Source of the DNA: Bacteroidales bacterium
Lineage (GTDB): Bacteria; Bacteroidota; Bacteroidia; Bacteroidales; UBA7960
DNA: 39,604 nucleotides
Reading direction: 5' to 3'
NCBI GenBank assembly: GCA_007129945.1
Contig: SKUN01000030.1
Coordinates: 1 to 39,604, forward strand
Below, piece by piece: positions 1-9,205 of the stretch. A program made the translations under genes and the position numbers. Position 1 is the first letter of the stretch. Each line of letters starts with the position of its first letter. The notes beneath the pieces are model-generated. The model saw only the letters and a program-made list of their open reading frames with translations, did no database searches and had not been told where the DNA came from.

Positions 1-47
1 CCGGTTTTTTCGAAAATCCCTCTCACAGGATCCCCGTTTGGGGAGGG

Positions 48-80
48 CAAAGATACAAACTATTTTTAATCTGCAGCAAA
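48..80 (-). promoter_or_regulatory. Leftward Bacteroidota promoter
   Basis: Read on the minus strand, TTTG (77-80) is separated by 21 nt from TATCTTTG (48-55), matching the Bacteroidota sigma-ABfr consensus TTTG-N19-21-TAnnTTTG. It points out of the left edge, so it should serve a gene lying beyond position 1. A small hairpin, TCCCC (31-35) / GGGGA (40-44), sits at the expected transcription start. The rest of 1-273 contains no convincing gene. Confidence 0.7.
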
Positions 81-273
81 GTTTTTTTAAAAAAAACTTT
101 TTCGCCCCGTTTGTCATGTTCCCTCCGGCTACTCGTTCGCGCCTTTTTCAGGAGGCCTTTCTTTATAGGCCCTCGCAGACCCTCCAACTTCAATCCCCCC
201 GAATGGGAGCGCAAAACTACGCAATATTTTCTTCCCGGACCTACTAAGGTACAAAAAAAAATCAAATAATTTG

Positions 274-2151
274 CTAAAACAGATCCACACTTCGCTTCAC
301 AAAGCGCGTAAGTTGCTCACCTTTAAGCAGGTTCTTGGCCAGCATGGCCAGGTCGATCAGCTGACGAATTTGTTTGTCGCGCCGCTCTTCATCCGATTCT
401 TCCACAACCTTGCCGACCAGCGGGTGATTGGCGTTCACCACCAGCATATAACTGTCAGGCAGGTTCCCCATATAGTTCATCCCACCGGCAGCCGACATAT
501 CTTTCATCCGGCGCATAAACTCAGGCTGGGTAATGATCATGGGGTTCTCCGATTCACTCAGGTTTTCAAAAGCCACCTGGAAACCCTGCTGATCCAGCTG
601 CTTTTCAATCAACGGCTTCAATTTCTCTTTCTGTTCATCCGATAATTTCGAGGGCATTTCCTCTTCCTTATTGATCAGTTTGTCTGCCACCTCAGCATCC
701 ACCCTGACAAAAGAGACCTCCTCCAGTTCGGACTCCAGCATATTGACAAAATGGCTGTCGATGGGTGTTTCCATCACAAGCACATCATAGCCTTTTTCCC
801 TGGCGGCCTCCACGGCGCTGTGCTGAGCCTCCTGGTCGGTCGTATAAAGGTGTACTACTTTCTTCTCTTTATCCGTCTGGTTTGTCTTGATGTGATCGCG
901 GTATTCATCCAGGGTAAAGAATTTGTTCTCCGTGTTTTTCAGCAGGCAGAACTTTTTTGCCCGCTCTTTAAATTTCTCATCGGAGATCATCCCGTATTCA
1001 ATGAATATCTTGATGTCGTCCCATTTGGCCTCGAAATCCTCCCGCTTGTTTTTGAACAACTCTTCCAGTTTATCGGCCACTTTCTTGGTAATATGGCTGC
1101 TGATCTTCTTCACACTGCTGTCGCTCTGCAGGAAACTGCGCGACACATTCAGCGGGATATCCGGTGAGTCGATCACCCCATGCAGCAGGGTCAGAAAGTC
1201 CGGAACGATCCCTTCCACAGAATCCGTCACAAACACCTGGTTACAGTAGAGCTGAATCTTATCACGCTGCACCTCGAAATTCTGCTTCACTTTCGGAAAA
1301 TAGAGAATCCCTGTCAGCTCAAAGGGATAATCCACATTCAGGTGGATATGAAAGAGGGGCTCATCAAAACTCATGGGATACAATTCCCGGTAGAAGCTCT
1401 TGTAATCCTCATCCGACAAATCGGTGGGCTTGCGGGTCCAGGCCGGACGGGTGTTATTGATCACCCGTGGCTTCTCCACGGTCACCTCTTTTTCCTCTCC
1501 CTTATCGTCCTTTTCTTTTTTGGTTTCCTGCTCGGTACCAAAAATGATCTCCACCGGCAGGAACTTACAATACTTATTCAACAGCTCCGATATCCTGGAT
1601 TCTTCCAGGAACTCCTCCGAATCTTCCGCAATATGCAGAATCACATCTGTACCGCGGCTCTTTTTGGGCTTTTCCTCAAGGCTGAACTCAGGGGTACCAT
1701 CGCAGGTCCACAACACGCCTTTGCTGTTCTTTTTGTAGGATTTGGTGTGCAGTTCCACCCTGGAGGCCACCATAAAAGAAGAATAGAAACCAAGGCCAAA
1801 ATGTCCGATCATCGGATTGGCTTCGGTTTCACTTTTGTATTTACTCACCCACTCTTCCGCACTGGAAAAGGCAATCTGGTTAATAAATTTATCCACCTCT
1901 TCGGCGTTCATTCCGATCCCCTTGTCGCTGACAGTAATCGTTTTGGCCTCCTTGTCCACTTTGATCTCTATCTTAGGGTCTCCCAGTTCCCCCTTATACT
2001 CTCCGAGAGAGGCCATGGTCTTCAGCTTCTGGGTAGCATCCACAGCATTGGAAACCAACTCCCTGAGAAAGATCTCATGGTCTGAGTACAAAAACTTCTT
2101 GATGATGGGAAAGATGTTTTCCGTCTGAACGTTTATTTTTCCTTTTTGCAT
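274..2151 (-). CDS. htpG: Molecular chaperone HtpG (Hsp90 family)
   Basis: A 625-aa ATP-dependent cytosolic chaperone, close to the ~624 aa of the E. coli protein. The N-terminal GHKL ATPase domain shows the helix ELVSNAVDA with the Mg/ATP-binding Asn35, the DKGIGM loop near residues 76-81 and the glycine-rich lid GHFGLGFYSS near 117-126. A charged segment rich in Lys and Glu near 208-225 takes the place of the eukaryotic linker, followed by middle and C-terminal dimerisation domains (CNQVFVTD, IPLNVSRSFLQ). The start is the first Met, with the canonical N-terminal strand directly after it. No heat-shock operator and no good TAnnTTTG promoter was found in the upstream 2152-2300. The gene stands alone, divergent from padR. 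Family assignment is very secure. Confidence 0.98.
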   Translation of the reverse strand: MQKGKINVQTENIFPIIKKFLYSDHEIFLRELVSNAVDATQKLKTMASLGEYKGELGDPKIEIKVDKEAKTITVSDKGIGMNAEEVDKFINQIAFSSAEEWVSKYKSETEANPMIGHFGLGFYSSFMVASRVELHTKSYKKNSKGVLWTCDGTPEFSLEEKPKKSRGTDVILHIAEDSEEFLEESRISELLNKYCKFLPVEIIFGTEQETKKEKDDKGEEKEVTVEKPRVINNTRPAWTRKPTDLSDEDYKSFYRELYPMSFDEPLFHIHLNVDYPFELTGILYFPKVKQNFEVQRDKIQLYCNQVFVTDSVEGIVPDFLTLLHGVIDSPDIPLNVSRSFLQSDSSVKKISSHITKKVADKLEELFKNKREDFEAKWDDIKIFIEYGMISDEKFKERAKKFCLLKNTENKFFTLDEYRDHIKTNQTDKEKKVVHLYTTDQEAQHSAVEAAREKGYDVLVMETPIDSHFVNMLESELEEVSFVRVDAEVADKLINKEEEMPSKLSDEQKEKLKPLIEKQLDQQGFQVAFENLSESENPMIITQPEFMRRMKDMSAAGGMNYMGNLPDSYMLVVNANHPLVGKVVEESDEERRDKQIRQLIDLAMLAKNLLKGEQLTRFVKRSVDLF

Positions 2152-2446
2152 AAACCGGTTTTTTTGGATTATTTTCTGTTAAAAACACCCCTGGAGGCTA
2201 AACGCCAGGCCATAAGGGCATTTAAGTATAATGAATAAATGACAAACAGTTTGACAAGGCCGAACTGCCAGCAGACACGCAAAGTGTATGCCACCATCAA
2301 CAGTCTGCCATTTTGACCGACACCCTCCTGACAAATTCGCCATCCCATTAATAATCAGTCATAAATTTAAAAAATATAATACTGGGTATTGCATAGTACT
2401 ATTTTTTGATTTATCTTTGCAGTATCTACCAGAAAAGCCTGTATAC
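2152..2446. other. Divergent intergenic region htpG / padR
   Basis: These 295 bp hold the padR promoter near the right end. A reading frame open from 2288 would extend PadR by 53 residues, but it has no homologous look and its start lies upstream of the promoter, so I treat it as non-coding. Nothing else was recognised. Confidence 0.6.
2389..2419 (+). promoter_or_regulatory. padR-pspC promoter
   Basis: TTG (2389-2391), a 20-nt spacer and TATCTTTG (2412-2419) match the Bacteroidota promoter consensus. The predicted transcript begins about 20 nt before the ATG at 2447, which fixes the PadR start downstream of the longer open frame. Confidence 0.75.
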
Positions 2447-2803
2447 ATGAACCTGGAAAATACAAAAGCCCAGATGCGCAAAGGAACGCTGGAATATTGC
2501 GTGCTCGCATTGCTTTCCCGAAAAGAGGCCTATGCCTCAGAATTGATCCAAACTTTAAAAGAAGCCCGGTTGCTGGTGGTGGAGGGAACGGTTTACCCCC
2601 TGCTCACCCGGCTGAAAAACGACGGTCTGCTTACCTATCGCTGGGAGGAGAGCACTGAAGGTCCTCCCAGGAAATATTACATCGTCACCCCGCCGGGGCG
2701 CAGCTTCCTGAAGGAACTGCATGACACCTGGACGGGACTTACCGCTGCTGTAGACAAAATAACACAGCAAGACGAAACCGCAGGAGAGCAAGACGAAAAA
2801 TAA
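2447..2803 (+). CDS. PadR family transcriptional regulator
   Basis: A 118-aa winged-helix repressor of the short PadR subfamily. The segment starting MRKGTLEYCVLALLSRKEAY is the typical PadR opening (helix 1, LLxxxxxYGYEL-like), and the wing is visible around EGTVYPLLTRLKNDGLL and the RKYYIVTPPGR strand. The start at 2447 was chosen over an in-frame ATG at 2288 because the promoter lies between them and conservation begins at MNLENTKAQ. It is followed after 33 nt by a PspC-domain gene, a recurrent pairing in Bacteroidota, so the two probably form an autoregulated operon that responds to envelope or drug stress. The ligand is unknown. Confidence 0.92.
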   Translation: MNLENTKAQMRKGTLEYCVLALLSRKEAYASELIQTLKEARLLVVEGTVYPLLTRLKNDGLLTYRWEESTEGPPRKYYIVTPPGRSFLKELHDTWTGLTAAVDKITQQDETAGEQDEK

Positions 2804-2836
2804 TTTAATACCTTTAACACTGTAAAATGCAACCAT

Positions 2837-3466
2837 ATGAAGAAGACAACTACAGTCAACATCAACGGCATTGTGTTTCATATTGATGAGGACGCTTATG
2901 ACAGGCTGGATGCCTACCTGAAAAACCTGCGATACCACTTCAAAAAAGAAGAAGGCTGTGACGAAATCATGTCTGGTATTGAAAGCCGCCTTTCGGAGAT
3001 GTTCGGGGAAAAGAAAAAAGGAAGTGACCGCGTGGTGTCAATGGAAGATGTGCAGGATGCAATTTCCCAGCTGGGCGAACCCGCTGAGATCAGCGGAGAT
3101 GACGAAGAACGAGTCAATCCGGGATCTTCCGCCAACACTGAAACAGAGCCTGCCCCGAAACGATTGTTCCGTGATCCGGACAATAAATACATCGGGGGTG
3201 TCTGCGGAGGTCTTGGTGCTTATTTCCAGATCGATCCCACCTGGGTCAGGGTCTTGTTTCTGCTGACCTTCTTCGCCTACTCATTCGGACTGATCCTGTA
3301 TATTATTTTGTGGATTGTCATTCCAAAAGCACGCAGCACGGCAGACCGGCTGGCAATGCGGGGCGAAAAGGTCAACCTGTCGAACATCGAGAAGTCGATC
3401 AAGGAAGACCTGCGCGACATTAAGCGAAACCTTGAGAACCTTTCAAAAAAATCCGGAAAGGACTAA
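2837..3466 (+). CDS. PspC domain-containing membrane protein
   Basis: A 209-aa predicted inner-membrane protein. The N-terminal ~95 residues are a soluble segment common to Bacteroidota PspC proteins (TVNINGIVFHIDEDAYDRL, then ISQLGEPAEIS). The PspC domain spans about 109-165, with the signature YIGGVCGGLGAYF at 118-130 and a hydrophobic hairpin of one or two membrane passes at ~137-163. The tail, ~178-205, is amphipathic and could form a coiled coil. PspC proteins of Enterobacteria sense envelope stress in the phage-shock response; here no PspA/PspF is seen, and the partner is PadR directly upstream. The role in stress sensing is inferred from the family. Confidence 0.9.
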   Translation: MKKTTTVNINGIVFHIDEDAYDRLDAYLKNLRYHFKKEEGCDEIMSGIESRLSEMFGEKKKGSDRVVSMEDVQDAISQLGEPAEISGDDEERVNPGSSANTETEPAPKRLFRDPDNKYIGGVCGGLGAYFQIDPTWVRVLFLLTFFAYSFGLILYIILWIVIPKARSTADRLAMRGEKVNLSNIEKSIKEDLRDIKRNLENLSKKSGKD

Positions 3467-3562
3467 GCAGGCAGGCATCCTTATTGAACAATTTACACAG
3501 TTTATCCATTGTGTTAATAGTCATGCTCACCTGTTTTTCGGGTAAAAAAACAAGCTATTCAT

Positions 3563-5980
3563 ATGCCGGCAAAAAAGAAATCCATCTCCAAAGCCTACAC
3601 AAAAGAAGTATTGAATGACTATCGCATTGCCAACGAAAGCAGGCAGGCCAGCTTGCTCGGACGACGCGAAGTCCTCACAGGGAAAGCCAAATTTGGTATA
3701 TTCGGGGATGGCAAGGAGGTGCCCCAGCTGGCAATGGCCAGGGCTTTCAAAAAAGGAGACTGGCGATCGGGTTACTACCGCGACCAGACATTCATGATGG
3801 CCGCGGGGCTGCTGAGCCTGGAAGGATTTTTCGGCCAGCTATACGGCGACACTGACCTGAATGCCAATCCCGACAACGGTGGCCGTATGATGAACAACCA
3901 CTTTGCCACACGTTCCCTGGATGAAAACGGGAACTGGAAAGACCTGGTAAAACAAAAGAACTCATCCGCCGACATTTCCCCTACGGCCGGGCAGATGCCC
4001 AGGTCCCTGGGCCTGGCAATGGCCTCAAAAGTGTTTCGCGCGGAGAAAGGACTGAAAAATTTGAAACAGTTCAGCCACAACGGGGATGAGGTCACATTTG
4101 CCACCATCGGCGATGCCAGCACCAGTGAAGGTCACTTTTTTGAAACCCTCAATGCCGCCGCTGTGCTGAAAGTTCCGCTGGCCGTATCGGTATGGGACGA
4201 CGGTTATGGCATCAGTGTGCCCATCGAGCACCAGACTGTCAAAAGCAGCATATCAGAAGCATTGAAAGGCTTTGAAAAAAAAGAAAAAGACCATACTGGG
4301 ATAAAGATATACAAAGCAAATGCATGGGATTACGAAGGGCTGATCAGCACCTACAAAAAAGGAGTGGATGCCTGCCGCAAAGAACATATTCCCGTGCTGT
4401 TCCACATCACTGAGGTCACCCAGCCGCAGGGTCATTCCACCAGCGGATCACACGAAAGATATAAATCACCCGAACGCCTGAAGTGGGAAAAGGAAAACGA
4501 CGGCATCGTAAAAATGCGCCATTGGATCCTGAAAAAAGGGATTGCAAAGAAAGAAGAGCTGGATGAGATCGAGAAAAAGGCCGTGCAACGGGTTAAGGAG
4601 GCCAGGCGCAACGCCTGGAACAATTTCCGGAAACCAATACTTAAACGGCGGGATGACTTCATCGACAAAGTGAATATTTCCAGTTGCCGCTGTCTGAAGG
4701 TAGATAAAATTGACAAATTGCTCCAGAAGCTTGCGCGGATCGGGGAACCCACCCGGAAAGACATCATTTCAACCGGAAAGAAAATACTGCGGCTGATCTG
4801 CGATACCTGCACCCCGGGTGAAACCACCCTGAAAAAGATTGTCACCCAATGGCTGGAAGAGGAGGTTGCCGATAATCAGCGGAGATACTCTTCTCACCTC
4901 TACAGTCAATCAGACCAGTCACCCCTGAAAATCAAAGAAACGCCCCCTGAATACAGCGACGAATCGCCCATGGTCAATGGCCGGGAAGTCCTTGTGGCCA
5001 ACAACGATTATATATTCTCCAGGTTCCCGGAAGCGCTGATATTCGGGGAGGATGTGGGTTACATCGGCGGGGTGAACCAAACCCTGGAAGGCATGCAGAA
5101 AAAGCACGGCAAGCTGCGCGTCAGTGATACCGGGATCCGCGAAGCCACCATCGTGGGGCAGGGAATCGGCATGGCCATGCGCGGCCTCCGCCCCATTGCC
5201 GAAGTTCAGTATTTTGATTACCTGCTTTTCGCACTTCAGGTGATCAGCGACGATTTGGCCACCCTGCATTACCGTACGGCCGGAGGGCAAAAAGCACCGC
5301 TGATCATCAGTACGCGTGGACACCGCCTTGAAGGCATCTGGCATTCAGGCAGCCCCCTGAGCATGGTGATCAATTCCATTCGCGGGGTCCATGTGCTTGT
5401 ACCACGTAACATGACACAGGCCGCGGGATTTTACAACACCATGATGCGTTCTGACGACCCGGCACTGATCATCGAACCCCTAAACGCTTACAGACTGAAA
5501 GAAAAAATGCCGGACAATATCGGGGAGTTCACCGTACCACCAGGCATGCCTGAGATCATGCGTGAAGGTACCGACCTTACCCTGGTCACCTACGGCTCCT
5601 GTGTACGAATCGCGCAGGATGCAGCCGAACAACTCAGCGAGTTCAATATCTCGGTTGAGCTGATTGACGTGCAAACCCTGCTCCCTTTCGACATCAACCA
5701 CCGCATTGTGGAATCACTCAAAAAGACCAATAAAATTGTTTTCTTTGATGAAGATGTACCGGGGGGCGCCACTGCATTCATGATGCAGAAAGTGCTGGAG
5801 AAGCAACAAGGGTACAAGTACCTGGATGCCGAGCCAGCCACTGTGACCGCAAAAGACCACCGGGCTGCATACAGCACCGACGGCGATTATTTTTCAAACC
5901 CCAACGCAGAGGATGTGTTTGAAAAAGTTTATGCCCTCATGCATGAATACAACCCGGCGGCTTATCCGAAGATATTTTAA
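3563..5980 (+). CDS. Fused 2-oxoacid dehydrogenase E1 (alpha + beta)
   Basis: An 805-aa thiamine-diphosphate enzyme with the E1-alpha domain (~25-400) joined to E1-beta (~470-805), as in the branched-chain 2-oxoacid dehydrogenase-like fusions of Bacteroidota. The alpha part has the TPP/Mg motif beginning GDASTSEG (183-190) and closing with WDDGYGISVP (211-220). The beta part has FGEDVGYIGGV, the DTGIREATIVG segment, and the C-terminal transketolase-C domain (VTYGSCVRIAQDA, ELIDVQTLLPFD). The canonical GDG...NN of E1-alpha reads GDA...DD here. From memory this variant also occurs in related Bacteroidota fusions, so it need not mean inactivity. No E2 or E3 gene is adjacent, so the substrate (2-oxoisovalerate, pyruvate or other) is uncertain. 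The gene ends tail-to-tail with rubrerythrin, overlapping it by 4 nt. Confidence 0.9.
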   Translation: MPAKKKSISKAYTKEVLNDYRIANESRQASLLGRREVLTGKAKFGIFGDGKEVPQLAMARAFKKGDWRSGYYRDQTFMMAAGLLSLEGFFGQLYGDTDLNANPDNGGRMMNNHFATRSLDENGNWKDLVKQKNSSADISPTAGQMPRSLGLAMASKVFRAEKGLKNLKQFSHNGDEVTFATIGDASTSEGHFFETLNAAAVLKVPLAVSVWDDGYGISVPIEHQTVKSSISEALKGFEKKEKDHTGIKIYKANAWDYEGLISTYKKGVDACRKEHIPVLFHITEVTQPQGHSTSGSHERYKSPERLKWEKENDGIVKMRHWILKKGIAKKEELDEIEKKAVQRVKEARRNAWNNFRKPILKRRDDFIDKVNISSCRCLKVDKIDKLLQKLARIGEPTRKDIISTGKKILRLICDTCTPGETTLKKIVTQWLEEEVADNQRRYSSHLYSQSDQSPLKIKETPPEYSDESPMVNGREVLVANNDYIFSRFPEALIFGEDVGYIGGVNQTLEGMQKKHGKLRVSDTGIREATIVGQGIGMAMRGLRPIAEVQYFDYLLFALQVISDDLATLHYRTAGGQKAPLIISTRGHRLEGIWHSGSPLSMVINSIRGVHVLVPRNMTQAAGFYNTMMRSDDPALIIEPLNAYRLKEKMPDNIGEFTVPPGMPEIMREGTDLTLVTYGSCVRIAQDAAEQLSEFNISVELIDVQTLLPFDINHRIVESLKKTNKIVFFDEDVPGGATAFMMQKVLEKQQGYKYLDAEPATVTAKDHRAAYSTDGDYFSNPNAEDVFEKVYALMHEYNPAAYPKIF

Positions 5981-6558
5981 TAGTTCTCTGCCAGTTCTTC
6001 AAACCAGGCCTGTGGATGACGACAGGCGGGGCATGCTTTCAGCGCTTTCTCACCTTCATGCACATATCCGCATTTGATGCAGAACCACTGGGTTTTCTGC
6101 GGACGCTGGAAAACCGTGCCTTCGGTCACACGCTGGCGCAATTTCAGGTAACGTTCTTCATGATGCTGTTCCACCTGAGCCACCAGCTTAAATGTGGTGG
6201 CGATCCGCTTAAACCCTTCTTCTTCAGCTACCCTGGCAAACTCGGGATATAACTCCGACCACTCTTCTTTTTCACCTTTGGCAGCAGAAAGCAGGTTCTC
6301 AGCCGTGGTACCCACCTTGCCGGCAGGATAAGCGGCAGTGATCTCTACCTTCCCTCCTTCCAGGTATTCGTAAAACGTTTTGGCATGGATCTTTTCATGA
6401 TCTGCCGTTTGCCTGAAAATATGGGCGATCTGCTCATAGCCCTCTTCACTGGCCACTTTCGAATACATTTCGTAACGTCTTGCAGCCTGCGACTCACCGG
6501 CAAATGCCTTGAGCAGGTTCTGTTCGGTTTTGGTACCTTTTACATGTTGGTCTTTCAT
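5977..6558 (-). CDS. rbr: Rubrerythrin
   Basis: A 193-aa non-haem di-iron peroxidase that reduces hydrogen peroxide in anaerobes. The ferritin-like four-helix domain supplies the ligands E22 (GESQAARRY), E55-x-x-H58 (EKIH) and E130-x-x-H133 (EQHH). The C-terminal rubredoxin domain has Cys160/163 (CIKCGY) and Cys176/179 (CPAC), so the protein is the complete two-domain type. It is monocistronic and converges on the E1 gene, with the coding ends overlapping by 4 nt. Electron donors are not encoded nearby. It supports an anaerobic or oxygen-stressed lifestyle. Confidence 0.96.
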   Translation of the reverse strand: MKDQHVKGTKTEQNLLKAFAGESQAARRYEMYSKVASEEGYEQIAHIFRQTADHEKIHAKTFYEYLEGGKVEITAAYPAGKVGTTAENLLSAAKGEKEEWSELYPEFARVAEEEGFKRIATTFKLVAQVEQHHEERYLKLRQRVTEGTVFQRPQKTQWFCIKCGYVHEGEKALKACPACRHPQAWFEELAENY

Positions 6559-6846
6559 GGGATAAAAACGTTTTTGTTATTGAGATAAAATGGAAATACA
6601 ATGATGACATCAGGAGGTCTCCCTCCGCCATCAGCGCGGGAAAAACCCTTTAACGAAGCGCTTACGCCGGAAAAATCCGGGAGCTTCCGTGGCATCACCG
6701 CAGTGAATAAGCAAATGTAGGAGATTTTGCCCCATTGCCAGAGCAGGCATCCCAATTTATACACAGATTAAATTAAACTGCCCGGGAGCCTCAGCATGCC
6801 CCCGACGAGAGTGAACAGGACTTTCACACCAGGTTGGGTTCGTGAT
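6559..6846. other. Intergenic region between rbr and a methyltransferase
   Basis: No gene is supported in this 288-bp stretch. On the minus strand it carries TACATTTG at 6712-6719, a match to the TAnnTTTG -7 element that could drive rbr with a ~150-nt leader. I could not find a matching TTG at the right spacing. No terminator hairpin is evident. Confidence 0.45.
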
Positions 6847-7686
6847 TTACAATGGCTTTCTCAGTATCACCACATCCTGGAAATCTACACAGGCATCCCT
6901 TTCACGGCCTGCCCACCAACCCTCATGAAGAACCCTCACTTCCAGGCCTGCCTTTGCGATCATCTGACGCAAAAAGGGATACCGGTAGGCAATGTTGGCA
7001 TTTTTCACCCTGGGATTGTGCAGAAAATAATCCGCATGGCGATAAGGGAAAAAAGATTCTGCTGACTGCGCAAGATAGGTTTCCGACCGTTCCGTAATAA
7101 GAAAAAAAGTGGCGAAACAGCAGCCACCGGGTTTGAGCACCCTGGAAATCTCGCCAAGATAATTCTCCACCTCATCAGGCTGCATATGGGTAAAAACCGA
7201 CAACAGGACCACCAGATCAAATGCTTCGTTCTCATAGGGAAAACGAAAAGAAGCCGCGCCGGCTTCCGTATTCAGGTTATACAGGTCATTCTGCAAAGGG
7301 ATATGCAGAAAAGAAAAATGAGGGTACTGCCGGTATTGTCTGTTACACCAATTGATCCCGTCGGGAACAATATCAAAGCCCGCATAACGGCCCTTTTCAT
7401 TCAAAAATCCGACAAGCGGCCTGGCCAGACGACCGATGCCACATCCCACATCGAGCACATGATGATGGGGCTTTAGCCCGCCTAAATGAACCAGTAAACC
7501 GAGGTAATTGTCACCCATGCCGGCAAAGTCACCCTGGCCGGTAAAAATCCGCCCCCTGGGAGGAACCAGGTTTGGACGTCGTTTCAAAAGACTGTCAAGA
7601 AGATCAGCGGGAAAGAAAAACAACCGTCTGGCCAAACGCCTCTGGCCTGGCCGAAGCCGGTAATATAATTTACGGAGGATTTTCAA
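6847..7686 (-). CDS. Class I SAM-dependent methyltransferase
   Basis: A 279-aa protein with a Rossmann methyltransferase core. Motif I is VLDVGCGIGR at 77-86, followed by the acidic post-I strand (YAGFDIVPD) and the motif II/post-II region (FDLVVLLSVFTHM, then ISRVLKPGGCCFATFF). The first ~45 residues are strongly basic (RLRPGQRRLARR), suggesting peripheral membrane or polyanion contact. The acceptor substrate cannot be deduced. It lies 131 bp downstream of purA on the same strand, perhaps on a read-through transcript, but the gap is too large to claim an operon with certainty. No independent promoter match was seen. Confidence 0.85.
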   Translation of the reverse strand: MKILRKLYYRLRPGQRRLARRLFFFPADLLDSLLKRRPNLVPPRGRIFTGQGDFAGMGDNYLGLLVHLGGLKPHHHVLDVGCGIGRLARPLVGFLNEKGRYAGFDIVPDGINWCNRQYRQYPHFSFLHIPLQNDLYNLNTEAGAASFRFPYENEAFDLVVLLSVFTHMQPDEVENYLGEISRVLKPGGCCFATFFLITERSETYLAQSAESFFPYRHADYFLHNPRVKNANIAYRYPFLRQMIAKAGLEVRVLHEGWWAGRERDACVDFQDVVILRKPL

Positions 7687-7817
7687 ACCGGGTAATGATT
7701 ACTGATTCGGACAATGACGTCAAACACCCCACCAGTGAACGGAATCCGCCAAAAGACCGCAGCAAATAAATCACCTGAAATCTGCTGCTCACAGGTATCC
7801 GGACGAAAAGAGGCAGC

Positions 7818-9155
7818 CTACTTCAGCAAAAGCCGTTGCAGAAAACCACTTCCCTGCCGTACAAGGATCTGTTTGCGGTCGGGACCGGTGGAAATGACAT
7901 CAACCGGTACGTTCACATAATCTTCAATAAATTTCACGTAATCAAGCAAAGCCTGCGGCAGGTCTTCGAACGATTCAAGTCCTTCAATGGAAGTTTCCCA
8001 ACCCTTCATCTCCTCAAAAACAGGGGAAAACTCAGCCGGATCATAATCGAACGGAAGCACCTCAGATACCTGGTCACCCGATTTATAACCGGTACAAACC
8101 CTGATCCGGGGCAACTTATTCATTACGTCAACCTTGGTCATGATCAGGCGGGTCACCCCGTTGATCATCACGGCATATTTCAGTGCCGGCAAGTCGAGCC
8201 AACCGCAACGCCTTGGCCGGCCTGTGGTTGAACCGTACTCCTGACCCTCTTCACGCAGTTGCTCACCGTATTCGTCGAACAGTTCAGTGGGAAATGGTCC
8301 GCTGCCGACCCGGGTGCAATAGGCCTTGAAAATGCCAAATACCTCCCCGATCCTGGAGGGTGCCAGTCCGAGGCCGGTGCAGGCACCGGCAGCAATGGTA
8401 CTTGAGGAGGTTACAAAAGGATAGGATCCAAAATCAATATCCAGCAAGGTGCCCTGCGCACCTTCGGCAAGCACCCTGGCTCCGCTGTCGAGCGTCTGGT
8501 TCACAAACCGTTCACTCTGAACCTGTGGCAATTCCCGAAGGCGACCAAGCCCTTCGAACCAGGCTTTCTCATAATCATCAAAAGAATGACCGTCGAGTTT
8601 CAGTTCACTGCTGTCATACCCCAGACTCTCAGCAAGTCGGAAATGGGTATGCTTCAATTCGTTGTATCGTTTATCAAAATCATCCAAAGAGGCATCTGCA
8701 AGACGCAATCCGGTCCGTGCGACTTTGTCTGTATATGCAGGACCGATCCCTTTCAGTGTGCTGCCGATCTTCAGCTCGCCTTTGACTGATTCGTAGGCTG
8801 CATCAAGCACCCGGTGCGACGGCAGGATAAGATGCGCCTTCTTGCACAAATACAGTGATTCCTTCAGCTCATCGGTGGTGAAACCAAGCTGATCAATCTC
8901 CTTGCTGAAGATAAAGGGGTCGATCACCACCCCACTGCCAACCACATTCACACAACCCCGATGAAAAATCCCCGACGGGATGGTGTGCAGAATGTATTTT
9001 TTTCCTTCAAAAGAGAGGGTATGGCCTGCATTGGGTCCTCCCTGAAAGCGTGCCACCATTTTATAATGCGGGGTGAGCACATCCACGATCTTTCCCTTGC
9101 CCTCGTCACCCCATTGCAGTCCGAGCAACACATCGGCTTTGTTGTTTTGTTCCAT
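7818..9155 (-). CDS. purA: Adenylosuccinate synthetase
   Basis: A 445-aa GTP-dependent enzyme that condenses IMP and aspartate to adenylosuccinate, the first committed step to AMP. Diagnostic elements are the P-loop-like GDEGKGK at 16-22, the catalytic GGPNAGHT with His45, EGAQGTLLDIDFGSYPFV in the middle, the aspartate/GTP loop STTGRPRRCGWLD, and the C-terminal VISTGPDRKQ. The length is slightly above the usual ~425 aa. The start is the ATG at 9155, 15 nt after a triple 9-bp repeat and about 45 nt after a well-formed promoter. It lies downstream of a Fur-family gene on the same strand but has its own promoter. Confidence 0.98.
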   Translation of the reverse strand: MEQNNKADVLLGLQWGDEGKGKIVDVLTPHYKMVARFQGGPNAGHTLSFEGKKYILHTIPSGIFHRGCVNVVGSGVVIDPFIFSKEIDQLGFTTDELKESLYLCKKAHLILPSHRVLDAAYESVKGELKIGSTLKGIGPAYTDKVARTGLRLADASLDDFDKRYNELKHTHFRLAESLGYDSSELKLDGHSFDDYEKAWFEGLGRLRELPQVQSERFVNQTLDSGARVLAEGAQGTLLDIDFGSYPFVTSSSTIAAGACTGLGLAPSRIGEVFGIFKAYCTRVGSGPFPTELFDEYGEQLREEGQEYGSTTGRPRRCGWLDLPALKYAVMINGVTRLIMTKVDVMNKLPRIRVCTGYKSGDQVSEVLPFDYDPAEFSPVFEEMKGWETSIEGLESFEDLPQALLDYVKFIEDYVNVPVDVISTGPDRKQILVRQGSGFLQRLLLK

Positions 9156-9169
9156 GATATACAGTTGTT

Positions 9170-9199
9170 ATGCCTTAAATGCCTTAAATGCCTTAAATG
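9170..9199 (-). repeat. 9-bp tandem repeat in the purA 5' leader
   Basis: On the plus strand ATGCCTTAA occurs three times in a row (9170-9178, 9179-9187, 9188-9196) followed by ATG. On the purA transcript this reads as three TTAAGGCAT units filling most of the untranslated leader between the predicted start site (~9199) and the purA ATG. Confidence 0.9.
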
Positions 9200-9205
9200 T
9201 CCGAC

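Noticed and set aside
1180-2085. 301-codon open frame antisense to htpG
   Set aside because: Entirely within htpG on the opposite strand; no domain, no promoter; codon-usage shadow of a highly conserved gene.
2288-2446. 53-residue N-terminal extension of PadR
   Set aside because: The promoter lies inside it and the family begins at the downstream Met.
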